Shown: positions 41,204 through 51,070, numbered from the stretch's first letter. The stretch is 64,000 bases of DNA from Verrucomicrobiia bacterium (GCA_020849895.1 JADZFN010000035.1:1-64000), one strand, 5' to 3'. Numbers and translations are program-made. Notes: a model not told the origin generated them from the sequence alone.

Positions 41204-42856
41204 ATGCGTGTCTCCTTCCGATTCCTGGTTTGGGCTGCGCTCTGGGCGATCGCCCTCGTCGGCATGGGGTTCGGCGCGCGCGCGGCGGGGCGCGCGTTCG
41301 ATGCCTACATGGAATCAGGAAACGCGCCGGCCGCCAGCGCGCTCGCGCTGCTGCCCGGCGCGGCGGAAGGCTTCGTGTTCGAGCCGGATCTTGTTGCGCG
41401 CTGGCGCCTCTTTCGTCGCTGGAAGCTGGATGCCTCGCTCCAGGAGTTCAGCCGCCTCCGCCCATTTCTCGAGACTTGGGGTCTCGCCCAACCGAAAGTC
41501 GGTCCTCTCGAGAGCCTGCTTTTGCGCGGTTGGTCGAGGAATCTGGCGGTCGCCTGGACTTCGGACGGAAGCGCCCTTTGGTTCGCCGCGCCGGTCGGCA
41601 CGCGCCAGGAAACCGCCCGTTGGCTGGCGGACTTTTTCCTCCGCTCGAGCTTCCATCCCGAGAAGCGGCGTATCGAACGCAGGGGGCAACAATGGTGGAT
41701 CGAGATCGAAGACGCGCGGCTTCTGCCTGAAGGACGCCTCGCGCAGATCGCGGTCGTCCGAGGGATCGCCGTGCTCGCCATCGGACGGAAAGGCGCCTCG
41801 CCGATCACGGCGGTCCTTTCTCCGGACGGCCCAGGCATCGTCCGTTGCCCCGAAGCCGCCGTTGCGCTCGAGGGCGCCCTGCGTCCCGAAGCCGGGCTGA
41901 CCGGCCTGCTTCGCGTCCCGCGTCCCGGGCATCCGACTCACACGATCACGTGGCGGATCACGCCGGCCGTCGCGGAAGGCGATTCCGCCGCCTTCACTCT
42001 CGATCTTAGGATTCCCTCCTGCCGGGCCGACTCCGCGTCGGCCGTCCTGCCGGATGCGGCTCGCCTCGGCGCGCTCGCGCAGCCGGAAGACGCCCTCTCG
42101 CTGGTGACTTCGCCCTCCGACCTCGCCGCGCTCCGCGTGTTCCTGGCCCGGGCGCTGCCGCGCGCGGCCAACGCGCGTCTCGAACAGGCGGGGCGCGGTT
42201 GGATCCCCGAATCTTATCGCCCGATCTGGACGCCCGTTTTCGACAAGCTCGACAACCAACTCTTCCTCGGCATCGGGAATCCTTCGCCTTTTACCGCCAA
42301 AGGACGCCTTGTCCTTCCGCGCGTAGCGGCGGCGGTGCCGTTCGAAGATCCCGCAGCTTTTCTTGCCGCCCTCGAACAGACGGTTCTGCGCGTCAACCGC
42401 GAGCAACACGTCAACCTGATCATCCGCAAGCGCTCCGGCGCCTCGGGCGATTCCTATCGCGTCACGGGCGGCGATTTTTCCTGGGCGCGCGCGCTCGGCC
42501 TCGCCGAACTTCCGTCGTTCGGCTTCGCCAAAGGTCTGCTCCTCGTGGCGACGGATTCGCCCACGCTCGAGAAGGCGATGGAACGCGCGGCCACCGAAGC
42601 CGCCGTCGGCGAACCGCAGCGTGGCTCGCGCCTGCGCGCGAGTCTTCCCCGATTCGGAGGCGCCCTCCGGACGGGGCTTCTCGTCGCGGGAGCATTCCTC
42701 GACAGCGACGACGAATGGATGTCGCCGTCCGCTCTGCGCTGGGTGGACGAAACCCTCGCCGCCCTCCGAAGTTTTGGAGAGGCGCGGGTGGACCTGGAGT
42801 GCGAGCCCGGCGCCTGGAAGCTCCGCGCCCGCCTGACTCCCGCGCGCCAACCCTGA
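41204..42856 (+). CDS. Membrane-anchored protein, DUF3352-like, end of the ExbB operon
   Basis: Protein of 550 residues starting with one hydrophobic segment (FLVWAALWAIALVGMGFGA, 7-25). The rest is a large extracytoplasmic domain rich in beta strands (LAVAWTSDGSALWFAAPVG, then VAVVRGIAVLAIGRKG-like strands and LLLVATDSPTLEKAM). I see only a loose resemblance to DUF3352 proteins and no catalytic motif. It follows the DUF4159 gene by 25 bp on the same strand, so it is probably part of the same envelope machine. Function unknown. Confidence 0.65.
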   Translation: MRVSFRFLVWAALWAIALVGMGFGARAAGRAFDAYMESGNAPAASALALLPGAAEGFVFEPDLVARWRLFRRWKLDASLQEFSRLRPFLETWGLAQPKVGPLESLLLRGWSRNLAVAWTSDGSALWFAAPVGTRQETARWLADFFLRSSFHPEKRRIERRGQQWWIEIEDARLLPEGRLAQIAVVRGIAVLAIGRKGASPITAVLSPDGPGIVRCPEAAVALEGALRPEAGLTGLLRVPRPGHPTHTITWRITPAVAEGDSAAFTLDLRIPSCRADSASAVLPDAARLGALAQPEDALSLVTSPSDLAALRVFLARALPRAANARLEQAGRGWIPESYRPIWTPVFDKLDNQLFLGIGNPSPFTAKGRLVLPRVAAAVPFEDPAAFLAALEQTVLRVNREQHVNLIIRKRSGASGDSYRVTGGDFSWARALGLAELPSFGFAKGLLLVATDSPTLEKAMERAATEAAVGEPQRGSRLRASLPRFGGALRTGLLVAGAFLDSDDEWMSPSALRWVDETLAALRSFGEARVDLECEPGAWKLRARLTPARQP

Positions 42857-42886
42857 CGGGCGACGCGCGGGAGCGGGCAATTCCGA

Positions 42887-43219
42887 CTACCGACGGCGGT
42901 CGCCGCGATCGCCGCGGTCGCCGCGGTCGCCCCGGCCGTAGTCGCGGCGGGGGCCTGAGGGCGGACGCTCCTCACGCGGACGGGCTTCATTGACCGTCAG
43001 CGCGCGGCCATCAACGTCCTTCCCGTGGAAGAGTTCGATCGCCTTTTTGGCATCCTCATCGGTCGCCATCTCGACGAAGGCGAATCCCCGGCTGCGGCCG
43101 GTGAACTTATCCATGATGAGGTCCACGTTCGAGACCGTGCCCGCCTGGGCAAACTGGTCGCGAAGCGCGTCCTGGGTGGTGTGGTACGAGAGGTTGCCGA
43201 CGTAAAGACGGTTCCCCAT
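42887..43219 (-). CDS. RNA-binding protein (RRM)
   Basis: Protein of 110 residues with one RRM domain: RNP2 LYVGNL at 5-10 and RNP1 RGFAFVEM at 44-51. The tail (about 90-110) is arginine/glycine/aspartate-rich (GDRGDRGDRGDRRR) and encoded by a 9-bp tandem repeat. Small RRM proteins of bacteria are often induced by cold or stress and bind RNA. It converges with the DUF3352-like gene. The 250-bp gap on its upstream side holds no gene. Confidence 0.92.
   Translation of the reverse strand: MGNRLYVGNLSYHTTQDALRDQFAQAGTVSNVDLIMDKFTGRSRGFAFVEMATDEDAKKAIELFHGKDVDGRALTVNEARPREERPPSGPRRDYGRGDRGDRGDRGDRRR
42898..42933. repeat. 9-bp tandem repeat in the RRM gene
   Basis: Four units of about GGTCGCCGC run from 42898 to 42933, with small differences. 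They encode the Asp-Arg-Gly repeats at the C-terminus of the RRM protein. Copy number may vary between strains. Confidence 0.8.
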
Positions 43220-43469
43220 GTTGTGTGTTCCTTTCAGTGCAATGGTCGTTTCATCAAGGAGTCGGGAAGTCTTCCTCGCTGCTCCACTCGGAGCGCACGG
43301 ATGCCGCGGAGGCGAATTTTACGCAGACTCTGCAAACGTTCCGACAAAGGAGGACTTGACTGGATTGACGATGACCTGGTTCAGCGTGAAAGCCTAGCGG
43401 TTTTGGAAAAGAGTGCAAGCAAATTCTGAAGGTGCCCAGGGCTTGATCGGAAACGCTCCAGGAATTAGG
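43220..43469. other. Gene-free gap between divergent RRM and comM genes
   Basis: Divergent promoters are expected here. GCAGACTCTGC (an imperfect inverted repeat) lies near 43323, with an AATTTTACG stretch before it whose complement reads TAAAAT, a candidate -10 for the RRM gene. TTGACT and TTGACG occur near 43360 on the plus strand but have no clear -10 partner. No small open frame looks real. Confidence 0.35.
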
Positions 43470-45008
43470 ATGCACGCCATGCTTGCGCGCTGCTTCTCGG
43501 CGGCGATCACAGGCCTCGATGCGTCGGTCGTCGAGGTCGAAGTCAATACTGGCCAGGGGCTGCCCCAGGTGGTCATCGTCGGCCTGCCGGACAAGGCGGT
43601 CAACGAGTCGCGCGACCGCGTGAAGACCGCGCTTGAAAACAGCGGTTTCCGCCATGTCCGTACGCGCACGACGATCAATCTCGCTCCGGCGGACGTGAAG
43701 AAGGAGGGGCCGATCTACGATCTCCCGATGGCGCTCGGGATCCTCGCCGCGACGGAGCAGGCCGCGTTTCCTCGCCTCGGAGAGTTTCTTGTCGTCGGCG
43801 AACTGGCCCTCAACGGTGCGGCGCGGCGCGCGCGCGGCGTGCTTTCGATGGCGCTGCTTGCGCGGGCGCGAGATCGCGCCGGCGTGATTGTTCCGATCGG
43901 CAACGTGGCCGAAGCCAGTGTGGTGAAGGGGATCGAAGTCTACGGAGTCGCCTCCCTGCGCGAGTGCGCGGAGTTCCTCTCGGGGAAGATCCGTCTCGAA
44001 CCGCGTCACAGCGACGCCGAGGCTCTCTTTGCGAAGTCGTCGGGCTACGACCTCGACTTCTCGGACGTGAAAGGGCAGACGCACGCGAAGCGCGCCGTGG
44101 AGGTGGCGGTGGCGGGCGGCCACAACGTCCTGATGATCGGTCCGCCGGGCAGCGGAAAGAGCATGATTGCAAAACGCATTCCGAGCATCCTGCCGCCGAT
44201 GACGCTCGAGGAGGCGCTCGAGACGACGCGCATCCACAGCGTGGCGGGGCTGCTTGCGCCGGGGCAGGCCCTCGTCGCGGCGCGTCCCTTCCGTTCCCCC
44301 CACCATACGATCTCGGATGTGGCGCTCACCGGCGGCACGGCGGACCTGCGCCCTGGCGAGGTGAGCCTGGCGCACCATGGCGTGCTCTTCCTCGACGAGC
44401 TGCCCGAGTTCAAGCGCGCGGCGCTCGAGGCGATGCGCCAACCGATCGAGGACGGTTCGGTCAACGTCGCGCGCGCCACGGGCACGGTGCAGTTCCCCTG
44501 CCGCTTCATGCTCGTGGCCTCGATGAACCCGTGCCCCTGCGGTTTCCTCGGCAACCCGAAGAAGGAATGCCGCTGCAGCCCTTCGCAGGTGCAGAAATAC
44601 CGCGCAAAAATCTCGGGGCCGCTCCTCGACCGCGTGGATCTTCACGTCGAAGTGCCGTCGGTGTCCTACGGCGAGATCGCGGAGCGGGCGCCTGCCGAAC
44701 CCTCGGAAGCGGTGCGGATGCGCGTGGTCGCGGCGCGCGAGTTCCAATACCGCCGCTTCCGGAAGCGCGGGCGGATCAACGCGCACATGACGCCGAAAGG
44801 CCTTCGCGCGCATTGCGCCCTCGACGCGGAGGGGGAGGCGTTCCTGCGCGCGGCGATGGAGGAGATGCACTTCAGCGCACGCGCACACGACCGCATCCTC
44901 AAGGTGGCCCGCACGATCGCCGACCTCGAAGGAAGCGAACGCCTCGCGTCTCGCCATCTCGGCGAGGCTCTCCAATACCGATCCCTCGACCGCGCGGTGT
45001 GGTCGTAA
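43470..45008 (+). CDS. comM: ComM/YifB-type Mg-chelatase-like AAA+ ATPase
   Basis: Protein of 512 residues of the YifB/ComM family, a helicase-like protein that promotes branch migration during natural transformation. The N-terminal ChlI-like domain has LPQVVIVGLPDKAVNESRDR. The AAA+ core has Walker A GPPGSGKS near 224-231, Walker B LFLDELPEF and the zinc-like CPCGFLGNPKKECRCSPSQ stretch, which matches the family. The start is ATG 43470, with an AGGA just upstream; ATG 43479 is also possible. No other competence gene is in the window. Confidence 0.93.
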   Translation: MHAMLARCFSAAITGLDASVVEVEVNTGQGLPQVVIVGLPDKAVNESRDRVKTALENSGFRHVRTRTTINLAPADVKKEGPIYDLPMALGILAATEQAAFPRLGEFLVVGELALNGAARRARGVLSMALLARARDRAGVIVPIGNVAEASVVKGIEVYGVASLRECAEFLSGKIRLEPRHSDAEALFAKSSGYDLDFSDVKGQTHAKRAVEVAVAGGHNVLMIGPPGSGKSMIAKRIPSILPPMTLEEALETTRIHSVAGLLAPGQALVAARPFRSPHHTISDVALTGGTADLRPGEVSLAHHGVLFLDELPEFKRAALEAMRQPIEDGSVNVARATGTVQFPCRFMLVASMNPCPCGFLGNPKKECRCSPSQVQKYRAKISGPLLDRVDLHVEVPSVSYGEIAERAPAEPSEAVRMRVVAAREFQYRRFRKRGRINAHMTPKGLRAHCALDAEGEAFLRAAMEEMHFSARAHDRILKVARTIADLEGSERLASRHLGEALQYRSLDRAVWS

Positions 45009-45153
45009 AGTTCCTCCGATCCGTCCAGCACCCGACAGACGGGCGCATCCTGACGCCGGAAACGTCTCGCGGGGACACGAGCGATATCCTTCAAAAACTC
45101 TCGGGACTCCAACCGTTTTCCGCTTCTTCCTCGAGCAGAACGGCTCGTTCGGC

Positions 45154-46782
45154 TCAGGTGCGGGCGGGGCGGGAGCGCCACGAGGCCCACGCGATGAAGG
45201 CGCACTCGGCCGCCAGAAAAAGAAGCGCCCATCGGATGCCGCCGCTGCCGAAGCCGTAGCTGTGCAGTCCGACGCCGAGGACGAAGTTCACGCCGTACCA
45301 GGCCATGATCACCGATTGGAAGCCGAGGATCGCGCCGACGGCCACGCCGAAGCCCGCCCACCAGCGCACGAGCCGTCCGTGGAGAAGGAAGAGGTAGGTC
45401 AACAGCGCGATGAGCGCCCAGGTCTCCTTCGGGTCCCAACCCCAGAAACGCCCCCAGGAATAGTTCGCCCAGACGCCCCCGAGGATCGTTCCCGCTGCGA
45501 GGAGGAGCACGCCGATCTGGAGCGCGCGGTCCACGTAGCCGTGAAGCGATCCTCCGGCCGTGCGGCTGCGTTCGCGAAGCGCCTTCCAAAGCACGCCGTG
45601 CGCCAGCGCCAGCGCGAGCGCGAGCGAGGCGTAACTGGTGGTGATCGTGATCACATGGGTCGCCAGCCAGAAGTTGCTCCGCAGCACCGGCACGAGTGGA
45701 TGCAGCGAGCTGTCGAGTGCGGTCGGCAGGAGGTCGGCTAGGAGGAGCACCGCGGCGGCGAGCGGCGTCGAGGCAAGGAGAAACCCTCGTGCCCGGTGTC
45801 GCGCTTCGAGGAAAACCGCGATCGCGAGCGCCGCGAACGCCAGCCACACCACCGTCTCATACATGTTGGTCACCGGCGCGCGGCCCGTGACGATGCTGCG
45901 GATCGTGAAGCCCACCGCCTGGAACAGGAGGGCCGCGACGGAAAGGGCCCAACCCGCGCGATAACCGAGCCCGCGCGTGCCGCGGTGCGACATCGCGAGG
46001 AGAAACGCCGCGAGGACGCAGCAGATCCAAGCGGCGCGAAACGGATGCCCTTTGAGATAAAGCGATTCGAGACGTAACCGCCATGCCTCCGGCATCGCCG
46101 CGGGGTTGCGCGCGCGCGTCCGCTCCTTGAGTGTCGCCGCCGCGGCGGCGAATGCCGCCGCGTCGTTGGCGCGCCACGCCTCCGCAAGCCGTTGGCGCGT
46201 CTCGACAAGGACGGCGTCGCCGCTCGCCTCCAGGGTCGTCCACTTGCCTTCGCCGCCGGCCGCAGGGGGCGCAAGGGCGAGCGTCTTTCCGATCATGAGG
46301 GTCTGGAGGAGTATTACGCGTTCGGCGACGGTCTGGGCGGCGCGCGCGAGCGGAGGCGGTTTCGCGCCCGCTCCCGAAGAGGCCTCTCGCGCGAGCGTCA
46401 TGAGCGCGGGTCGTCCGATGAGGTCTTTCGCGGAAAAGAGGCGCTCGGTCTCGGGGAGGCCCAGCGCTTTCTTGAGCGGAACATCGTCCACGAGCACCAC
46501 GCGGCGTTCGTTCCATCCCTCGGGTTCGAGCCAGAGGGAGAGGAGCGCCGTGAGGGCAGGGATGCGCGCGCCGTCCGTGCCGTCCTTGAGCGCACCGAGG
46601 CGGCCGTTGAGGGCGCGCATCTGTTCCTGCGCGAAGGCGAGGAGCGGTTTGCGGCGGCCGCCGTCCTGCACCGGCAGATCGCGGAGCGCGGCGGGGTCGG
46701 GCCGCGCCGCGGCGGAAAGGTTCGGCGGGAACCCTGCCATCCCCGTGAGGAAGGCGAGGGCGGGTAGGAGGAGGCGTTTCAT
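45154..46782 (-). CDS. ccsA: Cytochrome c biogenesis protein CcsA/ResC
   Basis: Membrane protein of 542 residues of system II cytochrome c maturation. A signal sequence and long periplasmic region (1-275) precede about eight TM helices. The heme-handling WWD motif is WGRFWGWDPKETWAL in the last third. Histidines lie in HVITITTSYASLAL and LHSYGFG, as in CcsA. The large N-terminal periplasmic part is longer than in Bacillus ResC. The start overlaps the ResB stop by 4 bp. CcsA and ResB (Ccs1) work as a pair to export and attach heme. Confidence 0.88.
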   Translation of the reverse strand: MKRLLLPALAFLTGMAGFPPNLSAAARPDPAALRDLPVQDGGRRKPLLAFAQEQMRALNGRLGALKDGTDGARIPALTALLSLWLEPEGWNERRVVLVDDVPLKKALGLPETERLFSAKDLIGRPALMTLAREASSGAGAKPPPLARAAQTVAERVILLQTLMIGKTLALAPPAAGGEGKWTTLEASGDAVLVETRQRLAEAWRANDAAAFAAAAATLKERTRARNPAAMPEAWRLRLESLYLKGHPFRAAWICCVLAAFLLAMSHRGTRGLGYRAGWALSVAALLFQAVGFTIRSIVTGRAPVTNMYETVVWLAFAALAIAVFLEARHRARGFLLASTPLAAAVLLLADLLPTALDSSLHPLVPVLRSNFWLATHVITITTSYASLALALALAHGVLWKALRERSRTAGGSLHGYVDRALQIGVLLLAAGTILGGVWANYSWGRFWGWDPKETWALIALLTYLFLLHGRLVRWWAGFGVAVGAILGFQSVIMAWYGVNFVLGVGLHSYGFGSGGIRWALLFLAAECAFIAWASWRSRPART

Positions 46783-48257
46783 GGTTTGGAAATTTGCGTC
46801 TGGGCGGTCGCGAGGTCGGCGCGCTGACCGCGCACGGCGAACACGATGAAAATGCCGGCGACGACGAGGATCGAGCCGATCCACTTCAGCGGCCAACCCG
46901 GATCGCGGAGGACCTGGAGGGTGGTGCGATCCAGGTCGTCGGGATCCCACGAAGACTGGGAGAATTTGTAGTTCAGCCCGAGCGCCGAACGCCACCAGCC
47001 GGCGGGGTATTCCGCCGGATGATTCATCTCGATCCGTGCGCTGTATCCCGGCTGGTGCGGGTCGTCCATGAAGCGCAGCGTACTGATGAAATTTTCGGGG
47101 CGGTCGGTGCCTTCCGCGCGCGGCACGGAAAAGCTTTCGAGGCCCACCCAGAAGGGCAGGCCCCGCGTCCGTCCGCCGAAACCGACGGTGATCACGTTCG
47201 TGCCGGCTTCGAGGTCCCGCCAGCGTCCGTCAAGCACCCAGGCGGGCGCGCCCGATTTTCCCGAGGGCTCCACGAGGCGCGCGCGGAGGCCGGCTGGGGT
47301 GCCGGCGTGCGCCGCGTCCGACGGCATTTCGCGCACGCGCTCCTCGATCTGCGCGGAGGGAAGGAGGCGGAGGATTTCCGCCTGCCAGTCGGCCCAGCCA
47401 GTCGCGAAAGATTTCCCCTCGGAAGCGACGCCCTGGTTCGCGAGCTTTCCGCTGCGCCAAGATTGCCAGGCGATCTTCCCGCCGCCTGCCGAAGCGAGGC
47501 GCAAGGTGAGCGGCGCTTCCGTCGGCGGAGTTTTGACGAGCTTTTCCACCCACAGGATCGCTCCCATGCCGAAGAAATTGAACACGGCGTGTTCGGGGTC
47601 GCCGAGGAGGAGCGACGCCTCGATCGGTTGTGGCAGCATTCCGCTCTTCAACCGCACGACGAGGCCGGGCGCACCCTGCCCTGCGGGCGCGGGGACGAGC
47701 TCGACGGAAAGGTCGAGGTGTTCGGCGTAGCGGTCCACGACGAGGCGCAGATCGGTCTCGGGGAGCGCGAGCTTGCGCGGTCGGCGTTCGGTCGGTTTTT
47801 TCGCGGTGGGATCATACTCGAGGCTGTATACGGTGCCCGTTTTCGGGCTGCGCGCCAGCACGGTCATTTCTCCCGTGACGAGACGGTTGATCGGCATCTC
47901 CCCTTTGCGCAACTCGGCGAAACCTTCCACGCCGAAGGCGCGTCCGATCCAAGCGCCCGCGAGGAGGGTGATGATCCCGGCGTGGGTGATCACGAAGCCG
48001 GCGTGCCGCTTCTGCCACGGCCAGCGGCTCACCGTCGCAAAAAAGAGGTTCAGGCAGAGCAGAAGGAGCCAGGCGTGAAACCACGGCGCGTCGTAGATCC
48101 AGATCTGCGCCGCCCGCGCGTCGAAACGCGATTCGGCGAACGTGGCGATGGCGCAGCCGACGGCAAGGACGCCGAGGAGCAGCATCGCCAGCTCGATCGA
48201 GCCGAGCGAGCGGACCAGTTGGGGGAAGAAACCTTCGCGATGTCGGAGTTCGGTCAT
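46779..48257 (-). CDS. resB: Cytochrome c biogenesis protein ResB/Ccs1
   Basis: Protein of 492 residues. TM helices near 20-40, 55-75, 85-105 and close to the C-terminus flank a large periplasmic domain, the standard ResB layout. SLGSIELAMLLLGVLAVGC at the start and FVITHAGIITLLAGAWIG match ResB. It pairs with CcsA to make the system II heme-ligation complex. It overlaps the P-type ATPase gene by 4 bp at its start, so copper transport and cytochrome c assembly are transcribed together. Confidence 0.87.
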   Translation of the reverse strand: MTELRHREGFFPQLVRSLGSIELAMLLLGVLAVGCAIATFAESRFDARAAQIWIYDAPWFHAWLLLLCLNLFFATVSRWPWQKRHAGFVITHAGIITLLAGAWIGRAFGVEGFAELRKGEMPINRLVTGEMTVLARSPKTGTVYSLEYDPTAKKPTERRPRKLALPETDLRLVVDRYAEHLDLSVELVPAPAGQGAPGLVVRLKSGMLPQPIEASLLLGDPEHAVFNFFGMGAILWVEKLVKTPPTEAPLTLRLASAGGGKIAWQSWRSGKLANQGVASEGKSFATGWADWQAEILRLLPSAQIEERVREMPSDAAHAGTPAGLRARLVEPSGKSGAPAWVLDGRWRDLEAGTNVITVGFGGRTRGLPFWVGLESFSVPRAEGTDRPENFISTLRFMDDPHQPGYSARIEMNHPAEYPAGWWRSALGLNYKFSQSSWDPDDLDRTTLQVLRDPGWPLKWIGSILVVAGIFIVFAVRGQRADLATAQTQISKP

Positions 48258-51070
48258 GGGGGAGGCCGCGCACTCTCACCTCGATTCTTCGCCGCTTCAA
48301 GTCCAAGCATGCCGGCGGTCATTCCGAGCATCATTGCCGCGAAGGTCAGGAAAAAATGAATCTGGGGTTGCGCGACAGGCACGAGGCTCATCATCCAGAC
48401 CGCCGCCTGCATGCCGAGGAGCATCCCCGCGGTGCAGAAAATGGTGTTCCGCCAGAAACGCGCCCACACGCCGCGCGTCGGCGCACCAGGCCCGGCGAAT
48501 GCGGCGGCGGCGGGCAGGCAGCCCACCACCATCAGCCCGTGCATCCAGTTGAACGGCGAGACGATCCCCAACCCGAGCACCGACTTCGCGCAACCGCAAA
48601 GACAGACGCCGTCGCGCACGACCGGGCCGCCGCCCGCGTCGAGCATCCAGCCGACGAGCATCCCGACTGCGCCAAAGCTGCCCATTCCCGCCAGCGCGTT
48701 CCCGAACGTTCCCGTCCTGCCCGAAACCAATCCCTGGGTGAGCGCGCACCCCGCCATGACGAACGCGAGCACACATGCCCCGGCAAGCGCCGGCGCTAGC
48801 GCCGCGTTGAACGCCAGCAGCGGTCCGAGCAGCGCCAGCGCCGCGCCGAACGCCAGCGCGGGACCGCGGCGGCTTGACGAAGGTCCGGCGCTCGAAACTC
48901 GAGACGCAACCGCGTCCGCCTCAGACGGGAGGCTCCTCTCCGGAACCGGCGCGCGGCACGGTTCTCCTCCGGCGCTCGGACGCGCGTTTTCGGGCGCGGT
49001 TTCCCCTCTTTCGCGCAGTCGCTCCGCGAAACGGAGCGCCCGTCCCGTCACCATCAGACTCGACACCATCATCAGGAGCGCGGCGACGACCGGATGAAGC
49101 GCGCCCGCCGCGGCGAGGGCGATCCCCGCGACGTTGTAGGCGAGCGCCCAAAAGAGGTTCTGCCTCACGCCGTGCACGGTGGCGCGTCCGATTGCGATGA
49201 CCGACGGGATCGCGGCGAGGTGATCCGAACAGAGCTGCGCGTCAGCCGCCTCGCGCGCCAAAGCCGAACCCGAGGCGAGCGCCACGCTCGCGTAGGCCTG
49301 ACCGATCGCGGGAGAATCGTTGATCCCGTCCCCGACATACAGGACGCGACGTCCTTCCGCGCGCATCGCGTCCAATCGCCGCTCCTTGTCCATCGGAGAA
49401 AGTCCCGCATAAACTTCAATCGAGAAAACACCGGAGGGAGCGGCGCCTCCACCGGCCGCCGGATCCGAGACGCCGGAGGGGCGCCTCTCCGAATCCTCGA
49501 CGCTCCGGAAGGCCCCGAAGGCCGCCAGCCCCCGCGTGCTCTCGGGACGATCGCCCGTCATCACCGCCACGCGCAGACCCATCTTTTTCAGGGCGGCCAG
49601 GGTTTCCTGCGCCGAGTCGCGATAGCTTTCGCGCAGGAGCGCCACCGCTGCCGGGCGGCCGTCCTGCTTGATGAAAAGTTCGTGCGACCAAGGAACGTCC
49701 GAGCCGCGTTCGGCGCGGAACGGGACGAACGCCTCGCGGTCCGCCGCATCGAGCAGCCCTTCGTTCCCCACTTCGAGGCGAAAGACACGTCCGTCGTCGG
49801 CGACCGCACCGGCGAGGCCGATCCCCGCGAGCGTCTCGACGCGGCTCGCGAGCGTCGCGCCGCCGGGCGCTTCTCCGCGGAAGGCGCGTGCCATCGGGTG
49901 CGCACTCGCCGTCTGGAGCGCGACGACGCGCGCCTTGAGCCGCACACGGTCCGTTCCCGGCACCGCGCGGAAATCCACGAGCCGCAGTTCCTCCTCGCTG
50001 AGCGTGCCGGTCTTGTCGAAAACCACGGTGTTCACGTTCGCGAGCTTTTCGATGAAATCGCCGCCCGCCGCGGCAATCCCGCGCTTGGCGAGCGCCGCGA
50101 GGGCGCTCCATACGCCGAGAGGCGTCGCCAGCCCCATCGCACACGGGCAGGCGACCACGAGCACGGCTAAGCCGTTGAAAAGCCCTTGGGCCCAGCCCCG
50201 CGCGAGGCTCCAGCCGAGGAACGCAGCCGCTGCGATCGCGAGGACGGCGGGCAGGAACCACGCGGTGATCCGATCCGCCTCGCGCTGGAGCGCCGAGGGG
50301 CGCGCCCGCGCGCGCTCGACGCTCGCGAGGAGCGCGTCGAGCCCTCGCGCGTCTCCTGCGGCGGTCGCCTCGACGACGATCGCCTGGTCGAGCGCGTGGC
50401 TGCCGGCGAGGACGCAGTCCCCCTCGCGCCGCGTGACGGGAAAGGCCTCGCCCGTAAGCGGTGTCTCGCGCACGAGTGCCGCGCCTTTTGCGACACGCCC
50501 ATCCACGGGAATCCCTTCGCCGGGGCGGACGAGGACGTGATCGCCGGGCTTCACGGACGCGGCGGAGACGCGCACCTCGGTCTCGCCGCGCAGCACGGTG
50601 CAGGCGTCGAATTCGCGGCGCAGGGCGTCCGCCGACGCAAGCGCGGCGGTCCGCCGACGTTCGTTGAGGAGATGGCCGAGCGTGTGAATCGCGACGAGGA
50701 TTGCGACCACCTCGTAATAGACCGCGCCCCGGCCCGTAAGGCTGGAGTGGACGGACGCGGCGAACGCGCCGGCGATCCCGGCGAGGAAGAACTGCTCGAT
50801 CGAAACGCGCTTCTCGCGCGCTCGCGCCCACGCCTCGCGGAGCAGCGGCGTTCCGGCGAGGAGAAAGACGAGGATGGCGAGCGCGGCGAGCAGGCCATGC
50901 AGGACGGGCCGCGCCCGTCCGAAGGGTGGCGAGAGATTGATCGCGAGGCTGAGGACCATGCCCTGCATCGCGACGGCCACGGCGAGGGCGAGTCGCATCC
51001 AATCCTTCGGCGTCGCTCCGACGCAACAGGCGTCCGTCGGAGACGGGGCGATGACGCAACCAGTGGCCAT
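48254..51070 (-). CDS. Copper-type P1B ATPase with C-terminal membrane extension
   Basis: Protein of 938 residues. The core has the ion-site motif CPC at 306-308, phosphorylation site DKTGT near 351-355, SAHP (of the HP motif) near 390 and GDGINDSP near 579-586, typical of copper-exporting P1B ATPases (CopA/CcoI). No N-terminal HMA domain is seen, only a short cysteine-bearing tail (ATGC, DACC). After the usual final helices and a serine/arginine-rich linker, about 200 more residues form five or so TM helices with the motif VCLCGCAKSVLG, an unrelated membrane domain. The gene opens the ATPase-ResB-CcsA run. Confidence 0.88.
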   Translation of the reverse strand: MATGCVIAPSPTDACCVGATPKDWMRLALAVAVAMQGMVLSLAINLSPPFGRARPVLHGLLAALAILVFLLAGTPLLREAWARAREKRVSIEQFFLAGIAGAFAASVHSSLTGRGAVYYEVVAILVAIHTLGHLLNERRRTAALASADALRREFDACTVLRGETEVRVSAASVKPGDHVLVRPGEGIPVDGRVAKGAALVRETPLTGEAFPVTRREGDCVLAGSHALDQAIVVEATAAGDARGLDALLASVERARARPSALQREADRITAWFLPAVLAIAAAAFLGWSLARGWAQGLFNGLAVLVVACPCAMGLATPLGVWSALAALAKRGIAAAGGDFIEKLANVNTVVFDKTGTLSEEELRLVDFRAVPGTDRVRLKARVVALQTASAHPMARAFRGEAPGGATLASRVETLAGIGLAGAVADDGRVFRLEVGNEGLLDAADREAFVPFRAERGSDVPWSHELFIKQDGRPAAVALLRESYRDSAQETLAALKKMGLRVAVMTGDRPESTRGLAAFGAFRSVEDSERRPSGVSDPAAGGGAAPSGVFSIEVYAGLSPMDKERRLDAMRAEGRRVLYVGDGINDSPAIGQAYASVALASGSALAREAADAQLCSDHLAAIPSVIAIGRATVHGVRQNLFWALAYNVAGIALAAAGALHPVVAALLMMVSSLMVTGRALRFAERLRERGETAPENARPSAGGEPCRAPVPERSLPSEADAVASRVSSAGPSSSRRGPALAFGAALALLGPLLAFNAALAPALAGACVLAFVMAGCALTQGLVSGRTGTFGNALAGMGSFGAVGMLVGWMLDAGGGPVVRDGVCLCGCAKSVLGLGIVSPFNWMHGLMVVGCLPAAAAFAGPGAPTRGVWARFWRNTIFCTAGMLLGMQAAVWMMSLVPVAQPQIHFFLTFAAMMLGMTAGMLGLEAAKNRGESARPPP

